Of a DNA stretch of 64,000 nt, positions 53,901 to 64,000 are shown piece after piece (the first letter of the stretch is position 1; every line of letters begins with the position of its first letter). The DNA is from Aspidiotus rigidus (lineage: Eukaryota; Arthropoda; Insecta; Hemiptera; Diaspididae): assembly GCA_035079385.1 (NCBI GenBank), contig JAVHKY010000004.1, forward strand, positions 12,245,001-12,309,000, read 5' to 3'. The notes under the pieces are model-generated. The model made no database searches and was not told the origin of the DNA. It worked only from the letters and a program-made list of their open reading frames with translations. Made by a program: the position numbers and the translations under genes.

Positions 53901-56900
53901 AGAAAAATTACTAAAAGTGAGCTAATTAATCGAAGTTTTGTGATGTCATTGTAAGGTTGTCTGGTAATAGAGAGATGTATTTTCTGCAGGACTGTAAGCT
54001 GAGGACGAAGAAGATGTTGGTCGCCAAAATGGGTTGTGAGGCGGGCGATCTCGGACATCAAACTCAAAGTATTCAAATGGAGGAAAACGCGTTAATCGTT
54101 GGCTTATGTGATCTGTTAGAACGAATTTTTTCGCATGGATTACAGAATAAGCAGGTTTGTAGAACAATATCTCTTGATTTTAAAGCGCTCTTCAATACAT
54201 TTTCATTAAATTCGTCTACAGGGTAAATCAGCCCTGTGGCACTATATTACGCAGTTTAGAGACGTCGAGAAGATGAACGAAGTCAAGACTAAAGGCGAAT
54301 CAATGCTGCGAGCCTCTGGTATGTAAAATTTTCTTTCACTTTCTTTAATCTTGAAAATAATATCAACCTTCCCAAAATAATTTATGTTTTAGATTTAGAA
54401 TACTCCAAAACCCTTCCATTATCTCATTATCCTGCCTCCGAAGAAACCTCTGTGTTCGTTTTGGAACCATTACCCATTAGTCTGAATAATGATCTTAGGT
54501 GAGCAAGCATTTTCTCCATTAGTGTTGAAAACAAATTTCCACCTGTTGAACAAGATTACGTTTTTTAAAATCTCAGCGATTGTTTCGCTTATCAAAAAAA
54601 ATTGTACCGCTGGCGATGGGAATTATCAGTGTGACGAAATCGTATTTTGGAATACAAATTTCCAGACTCAATAACAACGCAAATAATTTTTAAAAATTTC
54701 CAAATACTCTCGAACGCATAAATTTACATTTCGTTACATTGAAAAAGAAATAAATTATTCTAACGTTGACGTAAATTCTCTTCTATTATTTATTATGAGG
54801 ACTAGAATGAATGTTTTCTGCATAACGTAATTGAGGTTGATTTTGTATGCTCGAAAATAGATATGTGGAAATGTTGACGGATATCAAGACACCTGTTGGA
54901 TTAGCCAAAGCTTGGGTGCGTTTATCGTTGGAAAAAAAGCTGCTGTCCCGTCATCTGAAATCAATTTTATCAAATCAAATTCTGTTGAAGTGAGTTAGAA
55001 TCTCGTTTTTTTTTTTTTTTTCGATTTCGTTTAAGTAAATATTTTGTATTTGATGACGTATCCTCTTCTCTCTCCATGCGTGCGGTTTCTTTACATATTA
55101 GCTCTCCTCCATCCATAATGAAATAAATGATGTCCTACGAGGACCCCCTTCAACAAGATACTATTTATGATCGCGTTAAACGGACGTATATTAGACAATA
55201 TTTCTTACTGTGTTATACCAATATTATTGGCAATGATCGAGACATCTGTATCCAAACAAACAACCGACACAAGTCTTCGAGGTCCCATCCTTATCTAGCT
55301 AGCCCTCTGTGGCTTCCATATATCCTTTTCCGAATCCCATTTGACGATCTTTGAAGAGAAACTATCAAGAACCCTATTTCCTCCCTCTTTACTTAAGTCA
55401 TCCCAATTCCTATCACTAGTATGACTCGAGTCCTGTGTATTTTTTTCACTCCCGTCGTTCATGGCTTCCACAAATTGAAAAGGTTGAAGCCAAAAGTTTT
55501 AGGGCGCTGAGGTCAGTTCCCCCGCGGTCTCCTCACTCATCTCTATCCCGATTCGTATCACTAACATGGCTCAAGTTCTCGGTCTTTTTCCCACTCCTGT
55601 CGTTCATGATTTCCACAAATTAGAAAGATTTAAGTCAAACGCCTTGAGGCGCTGAGCGTACTTTCGGTCCCTGCTCTTTGAACCCCATCCCAATTCCTAT
55701 GTAGTTAACAAGGCTCAAGTCGTCGACCTTTTTCTCAGTCTTGTCGTTCATGGCTTCCATAAAAATTGAAGCCGAAAGCCTTAGGGCGCTGAGCGCACTG
55801 AAATATTTATTTCGCTCCTTCACCGGAGGCAATCGCAAACTCCTGCTCCGTCTGTATGAGCCATCGAGCTGTAGTCAATGTGTGTGAGGGCTTTATGAAA
55901 GTTTGGATGGGCCAAACTCTTAACACCTTTTTCTCCTTATTCAGAATTGATAGGATATCTTTTAACTGGAGTTTAATTTTTAGCTAGGAGGAAGGCGACT
56001 CATGTATCAGTGGCTAGGGCTTGGTCTTCCCCAGTTTTTGGTGAGATCAGCTCTAACCTGCTCCTCCAGGTCACCTTTCACTCGTAGATTCAGCTCAAAA
56101 TTCTTCCATCCGCATCTAAACCAGTGCTTTTTAATATTAACAGCTTCGTGCCAAGCTTGTGTACGAAGTCAGGCCGCTTGCCCCTATATTACCGGCGTTC
56201 AAACTAACAGCTAATCTCCTCACCTCCATCCTTCAACTCCCTCAGTGCCCAGTCCACGACATCCTCTCCACCTCCAACTGGGGGTCACTTGCTTAAAGAT
56301 CAACCTTTCCAACTTACCATCTGAATTCCATGGGCCATACCCGAGTTCAACAAATTGCCTAACGAACCTACAAATCTTTCTGTCTACCGCTTCCACTTCC
56401 TAGAAATACCAAACTCGCATGCCGGTGTTATCCTCTTCTTCAAAGAACGTTCAAAATTCAATAATCGAGTTGGATTTGTATAACTATTCTCACCGCAACT
56501 CCGTCTCAGTCCTAACAGCTGAGACCCAAGCGACCTTCTAATATCTAGAGTCAATCCCAACTCCTCCATCATCACACACCTTCCTGACTGCATATCCACC
56601 TTAACAGCAACCTTAAAATTTCACGGATTCATACCCTCCTCATAACTCTCTCATCCATCTCCTATTCCGTAACCTTCATCTGGATCCCCAGCCACGACAA
56701 AATCAGTGGTAACGGAAAAGTCGACGTAGCTGTCAAAGCACTCGCGAGACTTCCGAGCATTAAGCCCGAATTCTCCCCACTAGAACCGATCTCAATTCTA
56801 AATCACGAATTAGTAGTTTGCGGTCTTGGTTCTCCATCATCACAAAATTCATCTCACAAGCTTGACGTCCCGCCTCCTCTTTATCTTCACTCTCTTCTGT

Positions 56901-58733
56901 GCGAAAAATACAATCTGGACTGCCCATTCCCCGGTCCTAGTACCTCACCGCCATACCTACCAAATCTCGTCATCTCTCTTAACAGCTATCGGCAGTAATT
57001 TCCCTGTTACCAATATCATCCTCTCCTATTTTTATTCTGCCATTTACCTTTCATGCATGCAAGTTTTTCCACCATACTCATGACCCTAGTGCAGTTAAGA
57101 GTTCTTAATTTCAATTTTTTCTGTATATTCCAGGAGCATGTACAAACGCTACGCGTTCCTACGATGCGAAGAAGAAAAAGAGCAATTTCTATTTCATTTA
57201 CTTTCATTAAATGCAGTTGATTATTATTGTTTTACCACTACCTACGTTAATTGTAGTAAGTTGAATCCACACCTAACGTATTTTTAGTTTCACAATCCGC
57301 GAGCAGCACTTCAAACACCATCCTTTTTTTGTTTCAGGAATTCCTTATCGCGTTCTCATTTACTCTTCCACAAAAATCGCCTCGTCTCTTGCCAGTCATT
57401 GTTGGATTGTACTATCCGGACAAAATGGTGAAACAGAAAAAATACCGATTCCCAAAGGACATTTAGAATTCGTGTTCCATGTAAGAACGAAAACATATAA
57501 CGCTGACAAATTTTAATTGAATTTGGTTTCTATTCACGATAACTTCATATTGCAGTATAAAAATCTCGGAGTGTTGACCTTATTACGAATAGGACAAGAA
57601 AATAAAAGCTTCAGTCTAAAATGGCTCGTTAATTGGGTTATCGTCCGAAATGAAGTTACCGGTCACGTGTACAGGTAAGTGGATTTGCCTTAATTAAACC
57701 CGTACGTTTCAAGCTCGAAAATACATCATCGTTTTCTTTAGTTTTCCGTGCGGTCGTTGGTTGGGACGAGGTGTCGATGACGACTCATCAGAGAGATTGT
57801 TGATCGGGAAACGAATCTCTGAGACTGGTGAACGAGGACGCGGATTTACGGCAACACGTATTCGTAGTCCGAGTGTACCACCTATGAAACCGTATGTTTC
57901 TGATACCGAAATACAGCAGAATTTAAGTACGTGCCCTAGAAGTGTTGCGAATTTGTCTTCTGTAGTTCGTTATAAATGATATCGCTCAATTTACTCCATC
58001 GTAGGTGAAAGTGTAAACAATATGGTGAAGTTTTATTACGGGAAACCGAAAGACAACGAGTCCATAACCACGTTATTGTGCGGAGAACAGGGTTTAGTTT
58101 ATCATCTGGAGCAAATGTTTTTATTCGGATTCAGATCGTCACGTTTATTCGGACGCAATTTGTATGTCTGGGACTTTATTGGTGAGTCTTGAAACAGAAA
58201 GATAGCTTTGAAAAAATACAGTCTCATCGAGTGGGGTAGAATAGAAGGGGTGCAGTTAGTTGAACAAGTGATTTAAATGATCTTACACATTTCATTCTCA
58301 TGTATCGCAGAGAAAGTCAAAGAAGAAGCAGACATCGCGAACGATGACACCGACGAAGAGCTCGCATACTTTTGTAAGCTCGTTCACGAAGTCCAACGCG
58401 CTAGCACTTCTCTCGGACGTGAAGGGCGATTCCAAGTATTTATATGCGTTTCTATTCGGTGAGCGTGATCCTTATCTTAATTCTTAATTTCAAATCTCCA
58501 AACTCGAATTAATCCTCTATTTTCCGATTTACAGCGACCATACCATCAACAGTTTGCTTAAAATTCTCTCCGAATCGAAAGCCGCTAACGAAATGTACGA
58601 AGAGCATTCGTTCCTTCGAAAGAAATCTCTATTCTATTTTATGACTCATCTTTTAGATTCGTTGTACGATCTAGATATTTTTTTAGAAAACAGCGTAACG
58701 CTAGGTATTTCGATTGAGTCACCGCTGGATTAA
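50966..58733 (+). CDS. DENND5: DENND5-type Rab regulator (DENN-RUN-PLAT-RUN), 22 exons
   Basis: DENN-domain proteins of this family bind Rab GTPases (DENND5 acts with Rab6 and Rab39) and guide vesicle traffic. Exons: 50,966-51,062; 51,141-51,253; 51,324-51,491; 51,569-51,795; 51,870-52,132; 52,202-52,374; 52,447-52,589; 52,782-52,918; 52,990-53,147; 53,227-53,648; 53,721-53,916; 53,990-54,154; 54,222-54,318; 54,393-54,498; 54,861-54,989; 57,134-57,255; 57,338-57,480; 57,556-57,674; 57,742-57,926; 58,005-58,181; 58,311-58,458; 58,535-58,733. All join in phase at GT-AG sites and give about 1,228 aa (human DENND5A is about 1,290). Landmarks: [43 protein letters not shown]1 from [17 protein letters not shown] (about 690), PLAT (about 900-995), [16 protein letters not shown]2 (about 1,055-1,215). 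The first intron is 78 bp with no in-frame stop, so it may sometimes be retained. The start is the ATG nine codons before RFADYF. Confidence 0.95.
54990..57133 (+). other. DENND5 intron 15 (2.1 kb), the only large intron, filled with repeats
   Basis: The donor gtgagt follows ...NQILLK and the acceptor tatattccag precedes [18 protein letters not shown]. Other introns in the gene are 50-360 bp. It holds three imperfect tandem units of 140-155 bp at about 55,385-55,810 ('cccaattcctat', 'ctcaagt', 'gtcgttcatg', 'ttccacaaatt', 'ttagggcgctgag') and a non-LTR fragment at 56.4-57.06 kb. Confidence 0.8.
56400..57060 (+). pseudogene. Non-LTR retrotransposon RNase H fragment in a DENND5 intron
   Basis: On the + strand [19 protein letters not shown] (about 56,670-56,730) is the well-known end of the RNase H domain of Jockey/I-type elements (WIPSHxGIxGNExAD). 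About 200 bp upstream [10 protein letters not shown] and [15 protein letters not shown] correspond to the start of that domain (TAEL ... TDS). [18 protein letters not shown] downstream fits the following region. Multiple stops make it an old remnant. Confidence 0.7.
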
Positions 58734-59270
58734 AGATGCACTCCGCTCGTAAAAACGTACTGATTTATCGCGCCTAATTATAAATTACGAGTAGCTCGTT
58801 TGCCGCTAGTCAAACAGGAAGAATATTATTATATGTATCTGGCTTTACCATTTTTATATTTCTAAACTTCGATCTCTGCATGAAAAGTTCCCCTCATTCT
58901 ATATGTATGGTTATGTACAATTTTAGCTTTCATGTGTTTGTTTGCCTCGTATTTATTCTCATATACTTAAGTCTAAATCGAATAATTTTATACAACGCGT
59001 CTCTATTTATTGTGTCATTCTTGTTCCAATACAACGAAGATCTTCTCCATTATATTATACTGTATAATGTAATCTTGACTAGTGATATCTCGAAGTGTGT
59101 AATTTCATTTTGAATACCGCGTACGGAACTTGTATCTTATTAAATATTTGTATTTGTCTTGTAAGAGGGTATTGGTGAAATTTATTCTCGTGATCGGTGA
59201 AACTGTGACGTTCTCCCGCGTCACGCTGCATCACACCGTGAAATCCATTCGAGCCCTTCCGAGAAGTAAA
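58734..59270 (+). other. DENND5 3' flank, no gene
   Basis: The AT-rich sequence after the stop is presumably the 3' untranslated region (several attaaa-like words near 59,130-59,145). No conserved frame is seen. Confidence 0.4.
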
Positions 59271-59275
59271 GTGGA

Positions 59276-59413
59276 CAATGTAGCGAAGTAGTGGTTAGAG
59301 ATGTAAATTAGGATAGGCACTGGGTACGAATCTTGGATCCGAATTCCGCGCGCCCTCTGAGCCGGGACTACCGAATGATGAGACGGAAATGAGACTCCCT
59401 TCCACCTTTTTTT
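59276..59413 (+). mobile_element. tRNA-like SINE candidate
   Basis: The sequence tagcgaagtagtggttagag (59,279) resembles a pol III A box of a tRNA. About 35 bp on, gggtacgaatcttgg resembles a B box, and a run of seven T (about 59,407) could end transcription. The clover-leaf is not closed, so it is not a tRNA gene. A second copy is needed to confirm the family, and none is evident in this window. Confidence 0.4.
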
Positions 59414-59430
59414 CTTCTCATTCTGAAACA

Positions 59431-59968
59431 AAATTTATTTCAAAAATGAAATTTGACGAAATATTTACTCCTTGAAAAAAAAACTACAGCCAGACCAAAC
59501 GTGAGGAATGAGGAGTTGAGCGTTGTCGGAAATTCACGTTATTCGACATATAATCGCGAGTCTGTTTCACGATTGTTTCGCCGCGGATCGCTGATAACTT
59601 AGTACTTTCTTGTAGGGATGTACGGACTTCTGACACGATCTACGGTCTAACGCAATTAAAATACATTATCCTCGAACGAACGTTTATTTTCAATAGTTAG
59701 GTATAATATTATACAAAAGTATCGCGTTACACGTTTTCCTTTACTTCTTCATCGTCCTAAATCCTACGATCCTGAAAACCTGCGGGCAAGAATACCTCTA
59801 GGGCTCTAGGTCCTTACCTTAACTTGAGAGCCTTATTTTTGCTGCTAAAATGGCGTATTGCCATACCCACCCTAGAAAAACTTGGAAAAACCACGCCATG
59901 GAAAAACACAACAACATCATCACATTAGATATAGTAGATCGCTGTTGGAGTCTTCCTACTCTTTTCTT
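59431..59968. other. No gene seen
   Basis: Sequence between the SINE candidate and the hAT-like element. Only short, unsupported frames are present. Confidence 0.35.
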
Positions 59969-59976
59969 CTTCAAAT

Positions 59977-61003
59977 TAGGGCTTGGAATTTAACTGTTAT
60001 TTAACTGTTATAACCGTGACCGAAAAAAAAAGTATCGATCTTGACCGATTGACTGATAACTGTTTCAAAGAATGATCAATAGTTCATATAATAGTTATAA
60101 CCGATATTTTATAACTCTCAAACGGTCATAACAGTTATCCTGACCGAAATAATAACTGTCAAACTCGCAATAAGGAGAAAAAGCTTCGATTCAGCAATTC
60201 AACCTGAGGTTTGGCCCAGCCGTCCAAGACATACTTTTCAGCACTTTGTAAGTTTGTAGGGTTTGTAGCTGTTGGCTTGTTGCCGTTTGCCGTTCGCATT
60301 CAGATAACAACAAGAAAGAGCCTTAGTTAGGCACAAACCAATCAGCGAGAAAGCTTCACCTACATACAACAAGTTGGACAAAAGATCCTTGTTTTGCTGA
60401 CTGATTGGTTTGTGACAAAGTACGACCCTTCTGTCTCATGTTATCGCCTCATTAGCTCATCGTTGGCTCATTGCAAAGTGTGTATGTTCGACTTCGAGGA
60501 CAAAGAAAAAAATGTGTTTCGACTTTCAACAAGATTAAACTGTGTTGACTATTGCATTAAAATTTTCAACAATTTTTCTTTATTGATTTATTCTATGGTG
60601 CGCTTTCTAATTTTTGTTTGTTCAAATTCTCTTCCACTTCCACAGATATTCTTTTGCCTGAGACTGAGATCTACAGCAAATCTTAGGGCAATTGCTGTAT
60701 CAATCTTCAAATCAAATCTCCTCAATGTAATGAGAGTTCAATGGTCCAGAAACGTGTAAACAATTTATCATATGTGCAGCTGGTCACAACATCGAAAAAA
60801 TAATGTTGTACTACACTACTACCCAACTTCTTTCAACTTTTCATTTTCTTTATGTGACCGAAATTTTTCGGTCATAACAGTTATAACCATTATTTGGCCA
60901 ACGTTTTGACCGTTTGACCATGACCGATAATTGTTTCAAATGAAATTTTCTGAGAGTTATTTGAGATTTAACCAAAAAAAAAAAATAACGGTCAAAAGCC
61001 CTA
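59977..61003. mobile_element. hAT-like non-autonomous element, 1,027 bp, 8-bp duplication
   Basis: It is flanked by CTTCAAAT at 59,969-59,976 and 61,004-61,011 (exact 8 bp). Ends read TAGGGCTT and, inverted, TAGGGCTT, then diverge. Subterminal regions carry many copies of 'ataacagttataacc', 'gaccgttat' and 'gaccgata(a)ctgtttcaaa' on both sides, as hAT transposase-binding repeats do. The only long frame inside (60,394-60,759) has no transposase features. The combination of 8-bp duplication and TAGGG ends is typical of hAT. Confidence 0.85.
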
Positions 61004-61005
61004 CT

Positions 61006-61802
61006 TCAAATACAATTATGCTTCCTCTTCAATTCCTGAACGTCTCTGTGTAGATGTTGAGTAGGCCTTAGATGGTTCTGCATTTGCCTATTCCATTCCA
61101 GGTCCATCTTCCTCTTCATGACTGTGACTGCAAATGCAGACAGCTGGTTCCATGCTTCTTTGGAACCTAGCATGGTGGCAACCAGGCTACTCGGAACAAG
61201 TGCTTCTTCGACTTCAATTTCTTGAGAAGACCGACTGAGCTGGCTCCGCTTATATACTTCCACGCCTCACACTCAAATAAGGTGTGCATTTGGTCCATCA
61301 CCCCGCCCTTGATTGCAATGCGAACACGTTGAGTGCTCAACTTCTCATGTAAATACTTGTTGAAGCAGCCATGGCCGTTCAACATCTGCGTCAGATGAAA
61401 GTTCAACTGACCATGGTCTCGATTCATCCGCTGATCGAGGTCGCTTATTAACACACAGGTCGTCAATGTATACCTACAAAGTCCACTCTGAGCAATTCTT
61501 GCTTTCCATTTCTGAAGCAAGCAGCGCTTGGCCACCTGCTTGACCCGTAGAGCCACTTGATCGGTCGTTGTTCTCTTTTTTGCATTGAACACTACCGCTC
61601 TGGTCGATTGGTGGTGCGAACTTCCTGATACGGAGCTATACTGCCGTACAAAGTTGAATTGACGTATATGCAGATAATGAATACGAGGAAAAGAGGCTAT
61701 TGAACTTTGTATGGCAGCATAGCCAGACGCGCGGCAGGCACTAACACACCTTAGCGTAGCTCTTTGTTGGATTCTTACCAGTAGATATAAAATTCTGTTC
61801 AT
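61006..61802 (-). pseudogene. R1-type non-LTR retrotransposon C-terminal fragment
   Basis: The - strand frame of 211 codons contains GQLNFHLTQMLNGHGCFNKYL and MDQMHTLFECEAW, the conserved post-RT region of R1/LOA-clade ORF2 proteins. Near 61,250 the frame shifts, and the expected continuation is read in another frame (LGSKEAWNQLSAFAVTVM...KRKMD). The reverse transcriptase itself is missing. The fragment starts right beside the hAT-like element and may be what it jumped next to. Confidence 0.75.
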
Positions 61803-61888
61803 TTTGGGCCATAAAGTAGGTCACCGCGGCTTATTTTATGTCCCTTCTATCCATAAAGGGGAGGCATAATTTTCAAGGTCGGATTGTA

Positions 61889-62085
61889 CCAAGGTGTTTG
61901 AAAAGAGGTGTGCACAGTTCAATGTAAACAATAAGGCGCTACATCTCCTGATCTTCATTTAAAACAATGTAAAAATGGAACCGGGTGACGTCACTCGGTT
62001 CCGCGTCCCATGTATTTTTAATTGTGCATGCGGGTTGCGTTTTGTTTACAATCGAACTGAGTACACCTCTTTTCAAACACCTTGG
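61889..62085. mobile_element. 197-bp MITE, CAAGGTGTTTG ends, 7-8-bp duplication
   Basis: The end ccaaggtgtttgaaaagagg (61,889) is inverted at the right (cctcttttcaaacaccttgg, ending 62,085). The inverted match extends about 43 bp. GATTGTA stands on both sides (61,882-61,888; 62,086-62,092), or GATTGTAC if the element is taken one base shorter. The duplication size suggests hAT. A TGACGTCA site lies in the centre. Confidence 0.8.
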
Positions 62086-62172
62086 GATTGTACGGCTCAC
62101 AGTCGTTGATTATTATAAGGGTTGCTGTTGATAATTCGAAAGTTTTCTCTCCCTTCTAACTGGTCTAATACA

Positions 62173-62360
62173 TGTGGTGCAACGCGAGAAAAGGGACCAG
62201 TCTGGCCTGAGCGGTTCTTCACAGAATACGTGTTAATGTCTCTAAATTTCACGAAAATCCGTTCACTCTAACGCGAGATATTACGATTTTCAACTTTGAA
62301 CACCTGTTCTGTGAAGAACCGCTCAGGCCAGACTGGTCCCTTTTCTCGCGTTACACCACA
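62173..62360. mobile_element. 188-bp palindromic MITE
   Basis: Arms of about 62 bp (gcgagaaaagggaccagtct, ggcctgagcggttcttcac) are inverted at the right end with only three or so mismatches. The centre is about 65 bp. Ends read TGTGGTG...CACCACA. No clear duplication is visible, so the superfamily is open. Confidence 0.75.
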
Positions 62361-62714
62361 CACAATTATTATGATTATAATTATGATTATGTTTACGATT
62401 ATGTTTCTTTTCGACAACGCGCACATAAAATAATTAGGTTACACGATTATGTCGTTGACCTATACGAGAACGATCCGAGTGTTGATTTTATCACCTGTAC
62501 CGGCAGAGAGCGAGTTTTGATTTTATGACTGTACCAGTAGCTACGGAAGAGGATAGGCGGTTACAACTTGTTTTAATGAAAAACTTACGCAGGTTGATAT
62601 TTTTACATTCTCACGCATCGCGGCGGTTTTCGCAGTTGAATATTTTTGTTCGTTTTAAAGTGCATATTGAAAACATTTGTTATATGTATAAATATGAAAA
62701 ATTGTGATCCTTTG

Positions 62715-63225
62715 AATACATTCGTGTTACGGATAAAGCGTATGCGCCGTGTAAAAAGGATCTGATGAGGCTACTAGATACGATCTTGAGAGGTATGGAA
62801 AAAGAATTAATTTATTTATCTGTACGCGTGTCTTTGAGAATTGAATTATTCATTCATTTTTAGTGCTTACAACTATGTGGTTCCTGCGCGCGGGAAAGAA
62901 TTGATCGCGACAGATTTGCAAATAGAATTACTTAGAGGCTGTTATGGTCCTATTGCACCGCGTTCTGGGCTAGCGTGGAAAAATTTCATCGATGTTGGAG
63001 GTTTGTATAGTGATATTAATTGGGATATAACTTCTACAATTCGTTACTCGGAAGAATGTTCATCTGTTTTTTAAAGCCGGAGTAATTGACGAAGATTATC
63101 GCGGATGAATTATGAAAGTGTTGCTCTTCAATCATTCTGATACAGATTTTGAAGTTAAACGACGAGATCGAGTCGCTCAATTGATATGCCAGCGTATATA
63201 TTATCCACCATTGGAAGAAACTATC
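62715..63225 (+). pseudogene. Broken dUTPase-like gene with two introns
   Basis: dUTPase splits dUTP to dUMP and pyrophosphate, keeping uracil out of DNA. Three pieces align to the trimeric family. The first runs from about 62,715 to 62,792 (motif 1 read as RYDL). Exon 62,864-63,000 follows (AYNYVVPARGKELIATDLQI, then motif APRSGLAWKNFIDVG). The third starts at 63,077 (GVIDEDYRG), and a later part holds DFEVKRRDRVAQLICQRI. Introns 62,793-62,863 and 63,001-63,076 have GT-AG ends in phase, so this is not a processed copy. It is broken by a shift in an A run near 62,757 and a TGA at 63,106. The Gly-rich last motif is missing. Origin, host or viral, is not decided. Confidence 0.75.
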
Positions 63226-64000
63226 AAGTATGATAAGGATAATCACCCCTCCCCAAGGAAAAAAAGGTGCTGTTGTGATGGTGTCATTGGTTATTCGTGC
63301 ACGTGGATGGAAGGAAGATGCATGGGGCGATTTATAGAGCTTTGCCCCGTGCACAAACTGAAAAAGTGTTAATGTGACGAAACGATCGCGAACCCGCATT
63401 ACCGGAAACAAATGGGTGGACAATACGTGCGATGTCCGAATCTATTACATCGAAATTATAAAGCTATCCTATGCGATGGGTACCACCTCGTCAATAAGAA
63501 TCGTTAGTTGACCACTTACGGTGATGAATTACAGAAGATCCTTTCGTTCATCTCCATATCGAACGGAAGAGGGTGATCTTCTGAAAATCAATACAAATAG
63601 CCTTGGCGAGTGTGGAAATAGGTTTTCGTAAATATTACGAAGACCTTCTAATTCCGATTCGCAATCGTGATCCGGGGCACAATGGATGGCATGATCATTT
63701 GGAAAGGTTGGTGCGGATGGTCGATGGATTCACGTATGATGACAGCATGCGTTATTTGTGTCGGGGTCCTGGAAGCAGCGAAACCTTGCGACTTCGAAAA
63801 AAACAATTTCCTTCCGGGAATCGGGATTTTCCAGTCGAAAAACAATGTAGGCCTAGCTCTAACAATCTTCAAGTGGGAATTCATCGACCCGATATGTGAA
63901 CTTATACGCCAGAGAAACGGTGATCATGAATGGGATTGGAGAAGTTACACACCGAGCTATCATTATAAACATGGGCAAATCCATTCTCATGATTGGTTAG
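63226..64000 (+). other. Degraded coding-like frames downstream of the dUTPase relic
   Basis: The dUTPase frame runs on into a Cys-rich stretch (CCCDGVIGYSCTWMEG, ending KKC at 63,372). Next, in the frame after the stop, comes GGQYVRCPNLLHRNYKAIL (about 63,412-63,507, stop). From 63,603 a frame reads FRKYYEDLLIPIRNRDPGHN and switches near 63,830 to one reading FIDPICELIRQRNGDHEWDW, which stays open to the last codon of the window. Composition looks coding, but no family is recognised. It may be a set of old viral or host gene pieces. Confidence 0.4.

Noticed and set aside
60394..60759. 121-codon frame inside the hAT-like element as a transposase
   Set aside because: No hAT dimerisation or catalytic motifs; composition follows the surrounding repeat.

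Overview
The window looks like a piece of a repeat-rich invertebrate genome, probably an arthropod. Genes are split by short GT-AG introns, many of them 50-120 bp. Several retroelement classes and terminal-inverted-repeat DNA elements are present, and there is no operon structure. The taxon is an inference; no rRNA or mitochondrial marker is present.

Host genes. The best gene is a 22-exon DENND5-type Rab regulator on the + strand (50,966-58,733; about 1,228 aa; DENN, RUN, PLAT, RUN). A RhoGAP gene lies on the - strand. Four well-supported exons (25,551 down to 16,968) flank a 7.7-kb intron filled with transposons, and further exons are probable on both sides. A small two-exon gene for a 73-aa Gly/Ser/Asn-rich protein sits at 33,907-34,206 (+). 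A broken, intron-containing dUTPase-like gene is at 62,715-63,225 (+), followed by degraded frames to the window end.

Mobile DNA dominates the first 47 kb. There are three long Penelope-like elements (PLEs) encoding reverse transcriptase plus GIY-YIG endonuclease. One (35,316-37,811, -) has an open 831-aa frame; the other two are broken. Two of them are composite insertions: the main copy is joined head-to-head to an inverted fragment of its own 3' half, and the pair is enclosed by one target duplication (13 bp and 12 bp). All three carry a related 3' motif, a short hairpin followed directly by GAAA, which resembles a hammerhead core. Solo PLE terminal pieces lie near 20.8 kb and 46.9 kb.

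DNA elements. Two 3-kb elements with CAGGGTGGGGCAG ends sit inside larger palindromic, tandem-repeat-filled foldback-like units at 11.2-16.5 kb and 27.1-31.4 kb, in opposite orientation. A second family with CAGGGAACCTGTTTTAT ends and many TGACGTCA sites recurs at least six times; one copy hosts a PLE and another encloses a 142-bp minisatellite. Also present are a 1,027-bp hAT-like element with an exact 8-bp duplication, several short palindromic elements, a tRNA-like SINE candidate, and three non-LTR retrotransposon fragments (39.3, 56.4 and 61.0-61.8 kb).

The mobile elements sit in introns and between genes. The RhoGAP gene has been stretched by them most, while DENND5 has only one invaded intron (54,990-57,133).
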